Shown here: one piece after another, positions 46,581-56,825 of the stretch
How the letters are laid out: every line of letters begins with the position of its first letter
How positions within the stretch are numbered: the stretch's first letter is position 1
Assembly (NCBI GenBank): GCA_963920525.1
Contig: OY986435.1
Coordinates: forward strand, 227,116,293-227,180,292
Origin: Dichetophora obliterata
Lineage: Eukaryota > Arthropoda > Insecta > Diptera > Sciomyzidae
Direction: 5' to 3'
DNA: 64,000 nt
Notes under the pieces: model-generated
The model's database searches: none
What the model saw: only the letters and a program-made list of their open reading frames with translations
Told to the model about the DNA's origin: nothing
Program-made: the position numbers and the translations under genes

Positions 46581-49318
46581 CTACAGATACGTGGTCATAT
46601 TATAAAATAGCCCTCAAGGAATATAAAAATGAACTACGAAAAGCACAAAGACAGTCCTGGAGGACCTTCTGTGAAAATATATCACAGACCTCTGAGGCGT
46701 CAAGGCTCAGGAAAATTCTAGCTAAGGCTCCCTCCAATCCAAGCTTCATGAAAAAAGAAGATGTTACTTGGACCACAAGCAGTGAAGAATCTCTGAACGT
46801 TTAAGTAGAAACCCACTTTCCGGGATGTTCAGAGATATACAACGATCCAATTCAGGTATATCAGTTACCACCTGTGAACAGATCTCTAGAAATACTCTCG
46901 CAAACAAAGCTCGAATGGGCAATCAGTAGCTTCAAACCATTTAAGTCACCAGGACCAGATGGTATAGCCCCCATTGAAATCCAAAAGTCGTATGACATCA
47001 TTAAAGAGCGGCTTTTGCTTATCTACCAAAGCTGCCTTGACCTAAACCGCATTCCCCAGCGATGGCGTCATGTGAAGGTTATCTTTATACCTAAGGCAGG
47101 AAAAAGCTCACACGTAAACCCAAAAGACCTTCGACCAATTAGTCTCTCATCTTTTCTTCTAAAAATCCTCGAGAGATTAATTGATATTCACTTGAGATCC
47201 ATGATAGAAAAGAAGCCATTATGTCTAGCTCAGCATGCTTACACCAAAGGCAAATCAGTGGAAACAGCTCTCCACTCCATAATCTCCATCATTGAAAAAT
47301 CCCTTTATCTGAAGGAATATACAATGATAGCTTTTATTGATATAGAAGGAGCCTTTAATAACGTCGAGGCAGGGGCCATTACCAGTGCGCTGACGGAGCT
47401 TGGGGTGGATGCCGCGCTGATAGCACTCATAAACCAAATGCTAGTTGGCAGGATTATAAGTGCAAAATTTGGAGCGGCATCCACGCTAAGATCTGTACCA
47501 AGAGGAACCTCTCAGGGAGGGGTTCTATCGTCTCTACTCTGGAATTTAGCAGTGAATGAACTGCTAGGCAAACTAGAACTAGAGGGGTGCAGGGTGATAG
47601 CTTATGCCGATAACGTTGCTATTGTTACCTCTGGAAAATATATATCTACTCTCCAAGACATTATGCAAAACTGCCTAAATACTCTTGTCAACTGGACTAT
47701 CAGCTGTGGGCTCAGCGTTAATCCTAATAAAACTGAGTTAGTAGTTTTCACAAGAAAACACAATGTACCTCAAATTAGCCCTCCAAAACTGGGAAATACA
47801 AGTCTTATCTTCTCAGATCAAGCAAAATACCTGGGCCTTATACTGGATAGGAAACTAAACTGGAAGCCCAATCTGCTCGAAAGAGCCAAAAAAGGCGAAA
47901 ATTGCCCTATACTCTTGCAAAAAGGCGGTGGGTAGCAAATGGGGTTTACAGCCAAGTGTTACTCACTGGCTTTATACAGCAGTTGTAAGGCCAATATTGC
48001 TATATGGTGCTATTGTCTGGTGGCATGCACTCGAAAAACAGACTCACCATAACCTTCTCCGTAAAGTTCAAAGATCAGCTGAACTGTCCATTAGCGGAGC
48101 CCTAAGAACCACTCCGACAGACGCATTAGACACAATGCTCCATCTTACACCACTTGATATCCTAGCTAAACACAGATGGCCGCTAATACAGCCATCCGCC
48201 TAGTAGCCACCTCCCAGTGAAAAGAAGGTACACTAGGACATTCTTGTATAGGAAAAATTCTCCCTCCTTTACCTAGGTCCATTGACTACATCACACTAAA
48301 ACTACTCTTTGAGTGGAAGTTCGATGTATCCATTCCCTCTCGAGAAGAGTGGGAACAAGAAAACCGTTCACCTCACAATGTCATTGAGATCTTTACGGAT
48401 GGATCAAAACTAGATGGCAAAGTAGGTGGAGGAGTCTACTCAGAAACATTAAGCATCCAATATAGCCTTCAGGCTCCCTGACCATTGCAGTGTATTTCAA
48501 GCTGAAATCGCTGCTATACATGAAGCGCTAACTTGGCTTCAGAAAAATGATATATCTTTCATGGATATATGCATACTTTCTGACAGTAAAGCCGCTCTGA
48601 AAGCCCTAGGAACTGTTGAAATAACATCTGAAACAGTTTTCAACTGCCGCAGATCTCTAAACGAGATGGCAGAGCAGCTCAAAATTATCCTATGCTGGAT
48701 TCCTGGACTTAGGGATTTTCTAGGTAACTGCAGAGCAGATGAACTCGCTCGCACAGGTACTACCAAACAACTATCTTCAGACAGGACAAACCTTGGTATT
48801 CCTCTCACCACATGTAAACTCCTTACACATGAGTTATCCTGTATTAACACCAACAAAAGATGGTCAGCAGGTAACACTTGTAATATAGCACGGCAAATCT
48901 GGCCCAAACTCAATCTGAAGCGTTCAAAAGAACTCATATCTCTTAGTAGAGATCACATTGGCACCATGATAGGGATCCTGACAGGGCACTGCCTTATTGG
49001 CAGGCACGCTCAAAGATTAAACATACCCCACAACGACTTCTGCAGAAGCTGTAGAGATGAGGAGGAGGTGAAATCTACAGAACACCTTCTCTGCACCTGC
49101 CCAGCGCTGGCTCAAAAACGTTTTCTTCACCTAAACAACTGGTTTTTCAGAGACCTCGAAGAACTCTCGGAAATATCGATATACCGAATCCTAAGCTTTG
49201 TGAACAGCTCAAGCTGGTTTGAATAGAGAAGGGAGATCAACCCCTGTGGTACCACAATGGGCCTTATTGGCCTAAGTGCGTCTCAATTTGAGGCAGCCAC
49301 TTTAACCTAACCTAACCT
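46581..49318 (+). mobile_element. Non-LTR retrotransposon with RNase H (LOA/I type), 5'-truncated
   Basis: The element is bounded by an exact 11-bp target duplication ATGGGAGGTAG at 46570-46580 and 49319-49329. It begins inside the reverse transcriptase ORF, upstream of the finger region, and ends in a short tail of AACCT repeats (about 49304-49318) in place of poly-A. ORF1 and endonuclease are missing. Confidence 0.9.
46585..49226 (+). pseudogene. Reverse transcriptase-RNase H polyprotein fragment
   Basis: Would reverse-transcribe the element RNA at a nicked target. Coding starts without a Met near 46585. A TAA at 46802-46804 precedes the long frame 46874-47935. RT motifs are 'SPGPDGIAPIEI', 'FIDIEGAFNNV', 'GTSQGGVLSSLLWN' and 'AYADNVAIV'; the last has Asn in place of the second Asp of YADD, probably inactivating. 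A frameshift near 47930 leads to 47928-48203. The RNase H domain follows through further shifts: 'EIFTDGSK' near 48390, 'FQAEIAAIHEAL' near 48500, and 'ILSDSKAAL' and 'GNCRADELA' in 48561-49226. A C-terminal CRSC...H..CTCP zinc site is at about 49035-49105. RNase H plus zinc knuckle points to the LOA or I group. Confidence 0.85.
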
Positions 49319-49329
49319 ATGGGAGGTAG

Positions 49330-49672
49330 GCATGATTTTCAGCTTTTTTGAACATATTTTTTAAAGATAGGATGAATATTCGTGACCAAAGCTCGAAAAA
49401 CAGCTTAAACAGATAAAACCCACCACTTCTATTGCCCATACAAAGTGATTTTATACTTTATCAGAATAGTCAAATGTCTGTAAATTTCACAAAAAAATAT
49501 TCTTCAAACGACTTCAATGACTTCAAACGCTGCACATAAGCTTCACATTCAAACTTGGACTCTGCGTATGAAATTTGTCAAAATTAAATTGACACGCCTA
49601 ACTCCTATACACGGTGGCCTCATTAGAAGGATAACTTTTCTTTAAATTCCACAAAAACCAATTCAATACCTT
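49330..49672. other. Continuation of the interrupted repeat, then unassigned
   Basis: 49330-49470 continues the repeat seen at 46280-46569. The following 200 bp show nothing firm apart from 'gtggcctcattagaag' (49612), which is echoed by 'ggtggcctcagtag' at 49673. Confidence 0.45.
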
Positions 49673-49950
49673 GGTGGCCTCAGTAGTCTAGTGGTAATGT
49701 GCTGGACCTGTCATCCAGAGGTTATGGCCAGGTCAAGATCCTACGCTCTGACCTTTCTTTCTGTATTTGTAGTCAAAATAACTTAAAAACTCATCAATTT
49801 ACGATGGTGACGAGTTGGTGGTAGGAAAATTAGTAGAAAGGATCGCTAAGTTATTTGATTATAGCTAAGGTGACGTCATAATGGTCTTACATTTAATGTA
49901 AGAACATCCTACACAAAGGTTTCACTTGAGTACTCCCTTCTTTCCTTCTG
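49673..49950 (+). repeat. tRNA-derived SINE-like sequence
   Basis: 49673-49753 resembles a tRNA. It has an A-box-like TAGTCTAGTGG (49684-49694), a stem CTGGA/TCCAG around a seven-base loop CCTGTCA, and a B-box GGTCAAGATCC (49731-49741). The loop lacks T at position 33 and the acceptor stem does not pair well, so it is not a working tRNA gene. A tRNA-unrelated body of about 200 bp follows up to the mariner, as in SINEs. Confidence 0.5.
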
Positions 49951-49960
49951 TAGTTAAATA

Positions 49961-51243
49961 TTGGGGTTGGAATTAGTTTTAAAGGTTTTCTAAGAGATGG
50001 CGTAACTATCAATAGATCGCATCGGGCACACCTGTGACTATATTCATTTCAAAGCACATTCTCTAAGCTTCATTTTTTAGTATGTGTCATTCCACTGAAG
50101 TGTAAACAACATATATTTTTTTCTCTGTGAACATGTCGACTTTCGTTCCAACAAAACGCAATTTGCGGGAAGGTTTACTTTTGTGCTTCCATTTGAAGAA
50201 AAAAGCGGTTGAAGCACAACGCACGCTTACTGAGGCTTACGGGGACTATGCTCCATCGATTTCTACTTGTGAGTACTGGTTCCGTCGGTTTAAAAGTGGT
50301 GATTTTGATACGGAAGACAAAGAGCGTCCGGGCCAGCCGAAAAAGTTTGAAGATGAGGAATTGGAGGCTTTGCTCGATGAAGACCCGTGTCAAACCCTTC
50401 AAGAATTGTCAGAATCATTGGGAGTCGACTTATCAACGGTCGGCAAACGCTTGAAGGCCATGGGAATGATTCAAAAGCAAGGAAATTGGGTGCCGTACCA
50501 GTTGAAGCCGAGAGACGTTGAACGGCGATTTTGCATGTGCGAACAACTGCTTCAACGGCATAAAAGGAAGAGTTTTTTGCATCGTATTGTCACTGGCGAT
50601 GAAAAGTGGATCCATTACGATAATCCTAAGCGAAAAAAATCGTGGGGACCACCCGGCCATGCATCAACATCGAGGGCCAGGCCGAATATTCATGGCGCCA
50701 AGCTTATGCTGTGTATTTGGTGGGATCAGAAGGGTGTCGTGTACTATGAGCTGCTAAAACCTAACGAAACCATCACTGGGGAACGTTACCAACAACAATT
50801 GATGCAATTGAGCCGAGCATTAAAGGTTAAACGGCCGGAATATGCCAAAAGACACGACAAAGTGGTTTTTCAACATGACAACGCACGGCCACATGTTGCA
50901 AGAACCGTCAAGGAAACGTTGGAGGCGCTGAATTGGGATGTGCTACCCCACCCGCCTTATAGCCCAGACATAGCCCCTTCCGACTACCACCTATTCATAT
51001 CGATGACGCATGGCTTGGCTGAGCAGCGCTTCACTTCTTACGAGGATACCAAAAAATGGGTCGATTCGTGGATTGCCTCAAAAGACGAATCGTTCTTCCG
51101 GCGCGGAATCCATATGCTGCCAGAAAGATGGGAAAATGTTGTAGCTAACGATGGACAATACTTTGAATAATATACATTGTACCGTTGTTTCTAAATAAAT
51201 GCTCAAAAACCAAAAAAAACCTTTAAAATTAATTCCAACCCCA
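49961..51243 (+). mobile_element. Mos1-like mariner, apparently intact
   Basis: The terminal inverted repeats of about 28 bp start TTGGGGTTGGAATTAG (49961) and TGGGGTTGGAATTAAT (minus strand from 51243). They are flanked by TA at 49959-49960 and 51244-51245. The length of 1.28 kb equals that usual for Mos1-type elements. The outermost base differs between the ends, so the boundary is uncertain by one base. Confidence 0.93.
50133..51170 (+). CDS. Mariner transposase, full length
   Basis: A DDD transposase that cuts the element at its inverted repeats and inserts it at TA sites. The ATG at 50133 gives 345 residues, the same length as Mos1, with no stop or frameshift. The N-terminal third carries the paired helix-turn-helix DNA-binding region, followed by 'WVPYQLKPRD', the equivalent of the WVPHEL linker motif. 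The catalytic residues are in 'VTGDEKWI', 'FQHDNARPH' and 'YSPDIAPSDYHLF'. The spacing between the second and third Asp is exactly 34 residues (DD34D). The C-terminus 'LPERWENVVANDGQYFE' is canonical. A slightly longer GTG-started frame from 50127 is less likely. An AATAAA follows near 51194. Overall similarity points to the mauritiana subfamily. Activity is likely but unproven. Confidence 0.95.
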   Translation: MSTFVPTKRNLREGLLLCFHLKKKAVEAQRTLTEAYGDYAPSISTCEYWFRRFKSGDFDTEDKERPGQPKKFEDEELEALLDEDPCQTLQELSESLGVDLSTVGKRLKAMGMIQKQGNWVPYQLKPRDVERRFCMCEQLLQRHKRKSFLHRIVTGDEKWIHYDNPKRKKSWGPPGHASTSRARPNIHGAKLMLCIWWDQKGVVYYELLKPNETITGERYQQQLMQLSRALKVKRPEYAKRHDKVVFQHDNARPHVARTVKETLEALNWDVLPHPPYSPDIAPSDYHLFISMTHGLAEQRFTSYEDTKKWVDSWIASKDESFFRRGIHMLPERWENVVANDGQYFE

Positions 51244-51245
51244 TA

Positions 51246-51965
51246 AAATAAATTGATCTTAAAGGAAAATACCACCATTAAGAATTAATTCTTTATAAAC
51301 TTTTTATTTTTTATATTATTTTATAAAATACTAGTATGTCGTACGATAGGTTTTCCGCACACTTCTTTTTTAGAGCCATTTGCCCAAAAGCACTTTCTTC
51401 CTTTTTTAAAGCTTGATTTTTTATTCACTTGATTTTTGCAAAATACAAATGTACCACTTTAAATAACACTTTAATAACACTTCATATACGTAGCAACTCA
51501 GGTGTCGTTTTGCGGCTGATACAATTATATTTTTTGCTACAATCGACTCAAATCGACTCAAAAGAATTTCATTAAATTCGTCCTAACTTTTTATAAAAGG
51601 ATGAAAAAATGAGGTAGTTAGATCAAAAACGTACTATTGTAAAAACCCAAGATTGTTACTGATAAGTATCAAATATATTTTCCGTGCATACTTTCGGGCT
51701 GAACATGGTTCTGATAATAGAAGCAATCAGCTAAAATATCTTTATTTGTGGCCTCTCTTCTTTGTGGAAAGGCATCTTCTGAGAGCAATCCGATATTTTT
51801 AATTACACTGTGCAGCACAAAAATCTGTATTTAATAATTTCAACGTTTTTCATTTAATTTACATATGAAAAATCTCATGGTGACATACTTTCTGGCACTT
51901 TACCGAAGACTTTAGAGCAAATTTTTTTTTTTAATTTTTAAGATATACATTTTTTATTATGTTGA
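51246..51965. other. Non-coding gap
   Basis: AT-rich, without a recognisable gene or repeat. Confidence 0.4.
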
Positions 51966-52269
51966 TAAGGGGTCGTCCATAAGCTACGTTACTGATTTTT
52001 CGATTTTTTTTTTTACCCCCCTCCCCTTGCGTTACTTTTCGTAGTGCGTTTCAAAAACCCTCCAACCCCCCCCCCCCCCCCCTAAAGTAACGTGACATAT
52101 GAAATTAATTCATTCGAATGATTATATATTTTGACTAGCTCTGACAATTTTCACTAGTATTAGTGACTAGTATGGCTAGATACATTAAAGGAACAATTGG
52201 AAAAAATTCAATAATTAATATCATCTGTAAAAGCTATTCCATCTGCGATCCAAGATTCGATGCTCTCAA

Positions 52270-52527
52270 TCACTGGGATAGAAGAAGCTGGTAGTTTGTT
52301 AAGGATTCTTCAAAATAGAATTTTTCATCGGATTCTATGTCGACCCATTCAGGTAAATTTTCATTGCTAACGCAAAGAAATTCACCTGGTCTTTGACAGA
52401 GTACCCTTAAAGACTGCACCCGAGCTGCACCAAATTCTGTGTTTTTGTGTAAATGCTTTCTGAAAATTGATTTACAATATTTAAATAGTATTTCTAATTC
52501 CGATTTATTGTAAACGATATAATACAA
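52270..52527 (-). pseudogene. Possible C-terminal fragment of the element's protein
   Basis: An 85-codon minus-strand frame with 'RPGEFLCVSNENLPEWVDIE'. It may continue the protein whose HGKGPCDG segment survives in the 27 kb copy, since both copies look like different internal deletions of one longer element. No domain can be named. Confidence 0.35.
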
Positions 52528-52587
52528 ACTTATGGCAATTCATAGAAGTTTTAAAAACGCAATACAAGCCGCAGGTAGGACACGACC

Positions 52588-52827
52588 TTGAACCGATTTC
52601 TTCTTTCTGAGAAGGACAGTACATGTCATACGGTATCTCCTTTGATCAAGAACATTCAGGCCTTAACGTCAAAGCCTGTCGCAAAAGCAAAGACCCACAT
52701 TTTTCAGTCGTGTGCTGAGATGGTGAAGGAATACCAAAAGATTCCTGTGTCGAGGGAAAAGGTGGTGGAAGAAATCGTTGAAACAAAAGTTAACCATCAA
52801 TTTAGACTATCAAACATAAACATGTAA
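52588..52827 (+). other. Open frame conserved with 27551-27796
   Basis: Seventy-nine codons, opening with TTG, nearly identical in protein to the 27 kb copy ('SPLIKNIQALTSKPVAKAK', 'VEEIVETKVNHQF'). Both copies stay open while their DNA differs at scattered positions. Function unknown. Confidence 0.4.
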
Positions 52828-52992
52828 GGTTAAAAATTTTTGAAATGATTGTGTTATTAATTAGAGGTTTTTCGTCAATTTTTTTAATTTATGGTAACGT
52901 TGCAATATCTAAACAGCTCCCCCCCCTACCGTGCATTTCAAAACCCCTCCCCCCCCCTTAAATTGGTAACGTAGTTTATGGACGACCCCTAA

Positions 52993-53430
52993 CTCGTGAT
53001 CCATCAAGAACTTAATTTTTGTTTCTTCAGCGAAATAATTTGCTCTGGCCAACAACTTTTCTAAGCAAATAAATATTTAAAAAATCTTTAGAAATTGTCT
53101 TGAAAAAAATTTACAAGGCACATACGCCTTGCTCGTTTTCAACACTACAAAGCTATTAATGTTACTCATACGCTATATATGCTCAATTGCTTAATTTTAC
53201 TCATACGCTATGACTTCAAACTAGACTTTTTTAAAGATTCACTCGATAAGACCCAATTGAAGCGATTTTTTCATATTTATTTGCTTAGCAAAGCTCTTGG
53301 CCAGAATAAAATGCAAAATTTTAGTGTTAATTCTCGTAAGCTTCCCAATCGTTGGGTGAATTTTTTTCGAGATTTAGTTCAATGTTATATAAAATTTTTT
53401 TACTATAAGTAAAAGTTTCATTAAACGTGT
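52993..53430. other. Non-coding gap
   Basis: A 77-codon plus-strand frame at 53179-53412 has no recognisable domain and lacks conservation evidence. Confidence 0.35.
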
Positions 53431-53432
53431 AG

Positions 53433-53830
53433 TTTCCTAAGTGTCGTCACAGGAAGAGAAATTGGGCAAAAATATAATGCAAATTTTTTAAATAACAAAG
53501 ACATTGCATATCGGAAAACAAGCATTTACGAAACCGTACGAAGAACAATTAATCGGCTTTTAAAAGACAATACTGTATCAAGAAAAACAGGAAGGGGTAA
53601 AAAAAAGATATAGAAGAGACATCAGTTTTGAAAAGAAGTTGATGAAGAGTGTAAAAATAAATCCTAACCTCTCCCTACGTGATTTGGCAAAAAGTATAGC
53701 ACTAAATATGTTAGAATTTTTAGAATTAACAAAATATATGGTATGACTTGGAAAACTGCAATTGTTCTTTCTGTTCACAAAAAAAGACACAGTTTCGATA
53801 GTATCGTAAGTATAGACGTAGAATTCCTTT
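53433..53830 (+). pseudogene. Tc1/mariner transposase, N-terminal fragment
   Basis: The plus strand reads 'IYETVRRTINRLLKDNTVSR', 'KTGRGKK', then after a frameshift near 53605 'INPNLSLRDLAKSIALN' and 'RIFRINKIYGMTWKTA'. This order fits the paired DNA-binding helix-turn-helix region of a Tc1/mariner transposase, with the GRP(R/K)-like hinge between the two helix sets. The catalytic domain is absent and no terminal repeat was found. Confidence 0.6.
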
Positions 53831-54177
53831 TTATACAGTAATACAGAAAAATTCTGTTTTTTTTTATATTATTCAAAACTATTTTAAAGCGTTTCATCTT
53901 CTAAATAAAAATTATTCAAAAACAAACTTGTTGTTGTTGTTTTTCTTCAAACTTACCTGATCTAAAAAGCTAACAATTAAATTCATGTAAAAATTTGTTT
54001 TGCTTTATAAAAAGTTTTCGTTCGATATTTTTGGTGATGAATTTGTTGTTCTTGTTCATTTGTTTTGTTGGTTAAAACTAAATGTAATACAAAGTTATGT
54101 TTAATTAATAGAAATAAATATTAGTAAATTTTAATTTTTTATTTTTCTTGTAGTAAAGAGCATATACATATATGTAT
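53831..54177. other. AT-rich gap
   Basis: Nothing recognised beyond 'ttgttgtt' microsatellite-like tracts near 53930 and 54045. Confidence 0.4.
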
Positions 54178-54515
54178 TAGAGTGGGGCGATTAGTATGGA
54201 AGGAAAAAAGTGTTAATGGGCGCTTCGCGTTTCTGATTCTTGGAATAGTACTGAGCAAAAAAGTCCACTAGACCATACGTCTACGGTGAAAATCGAGCTT
54301 CAAGATTTTGACTTGCAGTTTTTTCTCAGACTTTTGTCACGTTTTTTTTTTTTTTTTTTTGATTTTTTAGCCTATAACAGCCAAACAATTGAGATTTTTA
54401 TCTTAGTATTTGATCGAAAATCTCCAATACTAAGTCAAAAAAAAAAATCCAAAAAATATCGAAAAAAACGTGACAAAAGTCTAAAAAAAAACTGCAAGTC
54501 AAAATCTTTCGAATT
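54178..54515. mobile_element. Partial hairpin element
   Basis: The arms 54302-54345 and 54463-54509 pair across 'aagattttgacttgcagttt' and 'agacttttgtcacgttttt'. An inner palindrome 'cttagtattt...atactaag' lies at 54403-54433. The left flank 'attagagtggggcgattag' resembles the end of the 5.75 kb MITE, but no matching right end is present. Confidence 0.55.
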
Positions 54516-54689
54516 TTTGTTTTTGGGAATTTCTATTAAATTTTTTTATTCAGCGTTGTATTTTTTAATTGGCGTGGAAATTCAGTGGTGTATTTTCTTA
54601 ATTTCTGTGGGAGTTTGGTAACATTCTTCTTAAAATTTTTTTTCTTTTTTAGTAAGCAAAATGTCAGTGTGGTATTTCTAAATCGTTTT

Positions 54690-54985
54690 TAAATTGTTTG
54701 TGCATATGAGACTTATTGTGGTATTTTTTAATGCGAATGAGATTTTTGTGGCAATTTTAAATGCATATGGAATTTGTGGTGGTATTTTTAAAACGCGTGG
54801 TATTTTTGTGGTAATTTTTAATGATCGTGGGATTTTTTTTGATATTTTTTTTTATTGCGGTAGAAACTTTTTGTTTTATCTCTACCACGGTAATTTTTGT
54901 TGTATTTAATTTAAGTTACTGTCAAAAAAGCAACTTTTTGTCGGAATTGTTTTAAATTTTAACTGGCAACCTTGGCTAGTAGTAG
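54690..54985 (-). repeat. Inverted copy of the 31.0 kb dispersed repeat
   Basis: On the minus strand it follows the same order as 31000-31265: 'aaggttgccagttaaaatt', 'atcccacgatcat', 'ataccacgcgtttt' and 'ccatatgcattt'. The two copies differ by many substitutions, so the dispersal is old. Confidence 0.65.
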
Positions 54986-55653
54986 TACATTTTCTTTTAG
55001 TCACATACTGGTGTCTAGCTACATGCATCTGTATCCTCTTTTGTATTACAACCCAACAAGCCATGAATGTCACTGTTCCAGCTAAACGGTACTTAAAACG
55101 GCAGCGTCTGAGTTGCTGGTATGAAAACGACATGTTTTTGAACCTTTAAACCGTTCTCTATATAATTTTAAAGTCCTTTTTTATACTTAACAAGAATCAA
55201 ATTGAAATTGATGTCACATTCGCTTGATGCGCTGACGTCGTTTTTCTTGTTTTTTCCCCGCTCTTTTTCACCCGTTCGCCTAAAAACTCTGAAATATGCA
55301 TTGAATCTTGTATTGAAATCAAGGTAGTGCAGTTGAGTTGCCGTTTATTGTGTAGTTTATTGTTGCAACTTAACAAAAACCATTTTAAGAAAAGGTTACA
55401 ATTGTTTAACAACAAATAAAATTAATATACAACTTAAAATTTTCTATATGACCTTGTTATTTATTATGTTGATTTTCTATGATTTAAATACAAATTCTAA
55501 ATATTTCATAGTTTAAATCATTCTTGATTTTAAATACAAATTCTAGTTGTTTGATAAACTTATTAATCAGCTAGTGATGTTTTCCTTTTCGTACTGAAAA
55601 TGCTGTTGTTGTGTTTTCTTTGGAAAAAATACATGATTACGAACCAAACAAGC
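54986..55653. other. Non-coding gap
   Basis: No gene or repeat boundary recognised. Some 'gatttaaatacaaattcta' duplication occurs at 55480-55545. Confidence 0.4.
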
Positions 55654-55668
55654 AAACACAACAACAAC

Positions 55669-56810
55669 TTACTTACTTACTTAGGTGGCCATAGCAACCC
55701 GTCGTCGGGTTTCGGCCGATCTCATCAGCTCTCGCCAGGCGCCTCTGCTTCGCGCGCGCCTTCTCCAATTGGTTTCACCAAGCGCGGTTAGGGCTTCCTC
55801 GACCTGGTCAATCCATCGGAGGCATGGTCTCCCTCTTCGTCGTCGGCCTTCGGCCTTCGCCTCGAACACCTTTTTCGCTGGAGCATCGTCATTCATACGA
55901 TGGACATGACCTAGCCAGCGTAATCGCTGGATTGCGATACGCTGAACTACTTCAATGTCGTCGTATAGCTCATACAGCTTGTGGCTCATTCGTATGCAAT
56001 AGTCGTCGCCAACTCGAATAGGGCCGAAGACTTTTCTCTCAAACACCCCAAGAGCGGCTGCGTCTGCTTGCGAGACAACCCATGCCTCAGCACCATAAAG
56101 AAGCACAGGTATAATGAGCGTCTTGTAGAGTGTCAGTTTTGTCGATCGAGAGAGGGCTCTGCAACGTAATTGCTTACTAAGCCCGTAGTAGCACCTATTA
56201 GCAATTGTTATTCTTCGCTTTATCTCCAAGCTGACATCATTATTGCTGTTAATGGCGGTGCCAAGGTAGGTAAATTCCTTGACCACTTCAAAGTTATAGT
56301 TGCCTGTTGAAACGTGAGAGCCTAGCCGCCCCGCTCCCCTGCCAGCAGGCAGCATATACTTCGTTTTACCCTCGTTTACCGTCAAACCCACCTTGGCTGA
56401 TTCTTTTTCGATAGCGGTGAAAGCAGCAGTGACATCTCTCTTGGTTCTACCGATGATATCAATATCATCAGCATACGCAAGGAGCTGAACACCTTTGTAA
56501 AAAATGGTGCCATTGCGATGCACACCGGCCTTTCGTAGGATCCCCTCCATGATGATGTTGAAGAGATCGCAAGATAGCGGGTTGCCTTGTCTGAAACCTC
56601 GTTCAGTATGGAAGGTTTCGGAGAGGTCATTTCCTACCTTGACGGAGCTGCAAGTATTGCTCAACGTCATCCTGCAGAGTCTTATCAACTTTGCAGGTAT
56701 ACCGAACTCAGACATTGTTGCGTATAAGCAATCCCGCCTCGGGCTATCGAACGCAGCTTTATAATCGACAAAGAGATGATGCGTGTCGATTTGCTTTTCG
56801 TTGGCACAAA
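55669..56810 (-). mobile_element. RTE-like non-LTR retrotransposon, 5'-truncated
   Basis: The 3' end lies at 55669 with a tail of AAGT repeats on the minus strand. Both sides carry the 15-bp sequence AAACACAACAACAAC (55654-55668 and 56811-56825), which looks like the target duplication. Only the second half of the reverse transcriptase remains. A short-repeat tail in place of poly-A is usual for RTE-type elements. Confidence 0.85.
55681..56806 (-). pseudogene. Reverse transcriptase C-terminal half, RTE-like
   Basis: An open frame without stops from about 56806, where the 5' truncation cuts it, to the TAA at 55681-55683. It starts just before RT motif A, 'LFVDYKAAFDS' near 56775. It continues through 'GFRQGNPLSCDLFNIIMEG' and 'LLAYADDIDIIG' (intact YADD), then 'VNEGKTKYM', 'EFTYLGTAIN' and 'LYKTLIIPVLLYGAEAW'. 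The Arg-rich C-terminus 'AEGRRRRGRPCLRWIDQVEE' is typical of insect elements annotated as endonuclease-reverse transcriptase. The frame is undamaged apart from the missing N-terminus, so the insertion is probably young. A start at Met 56715 would be internal to the domain. Confidence 0.85.
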
Positions 56811-56825
56811 AAACACAACAACAAC

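Larger units (their letters stand above)
51969..52989. mobile_element. Short TAA-flanked element, Harbinger-type
   Basis: The ends GGGGTCGTCCATAAGCTACG and, inverted, GGGGTCGTCCATAAACTACG are flanked by TAA at 51966-51968 and 52990-52992. A 3-bp TWA duplication suggests PIF/Harbinger. The subterminal regions are rich in C-runs (52045-52083, 52915-52960). The right 420 bp are shared with 27535-27957. It has no complete transposase. Confidence 0.75.

Noticed and set aside
49304..49320. Telomeric repeat (TTAGG)n
   Set aside because: Only three units at the 3' end of a retrotransposon bounded by an exact duplication, so it is the element tail.
49673..49753. Functional tRNA-Asp gene
   Set aside because: The anticodon loop lacks the invariant T33 and the acceptor stem does not pair; a SINE head or pseudogene is more likely.
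52043..52083. Long C-run as a special structure
   Set aside because: A similar C-run occurs near the other end of the same element, so it is part of its subterminal region, possibly lengthened by slippage.
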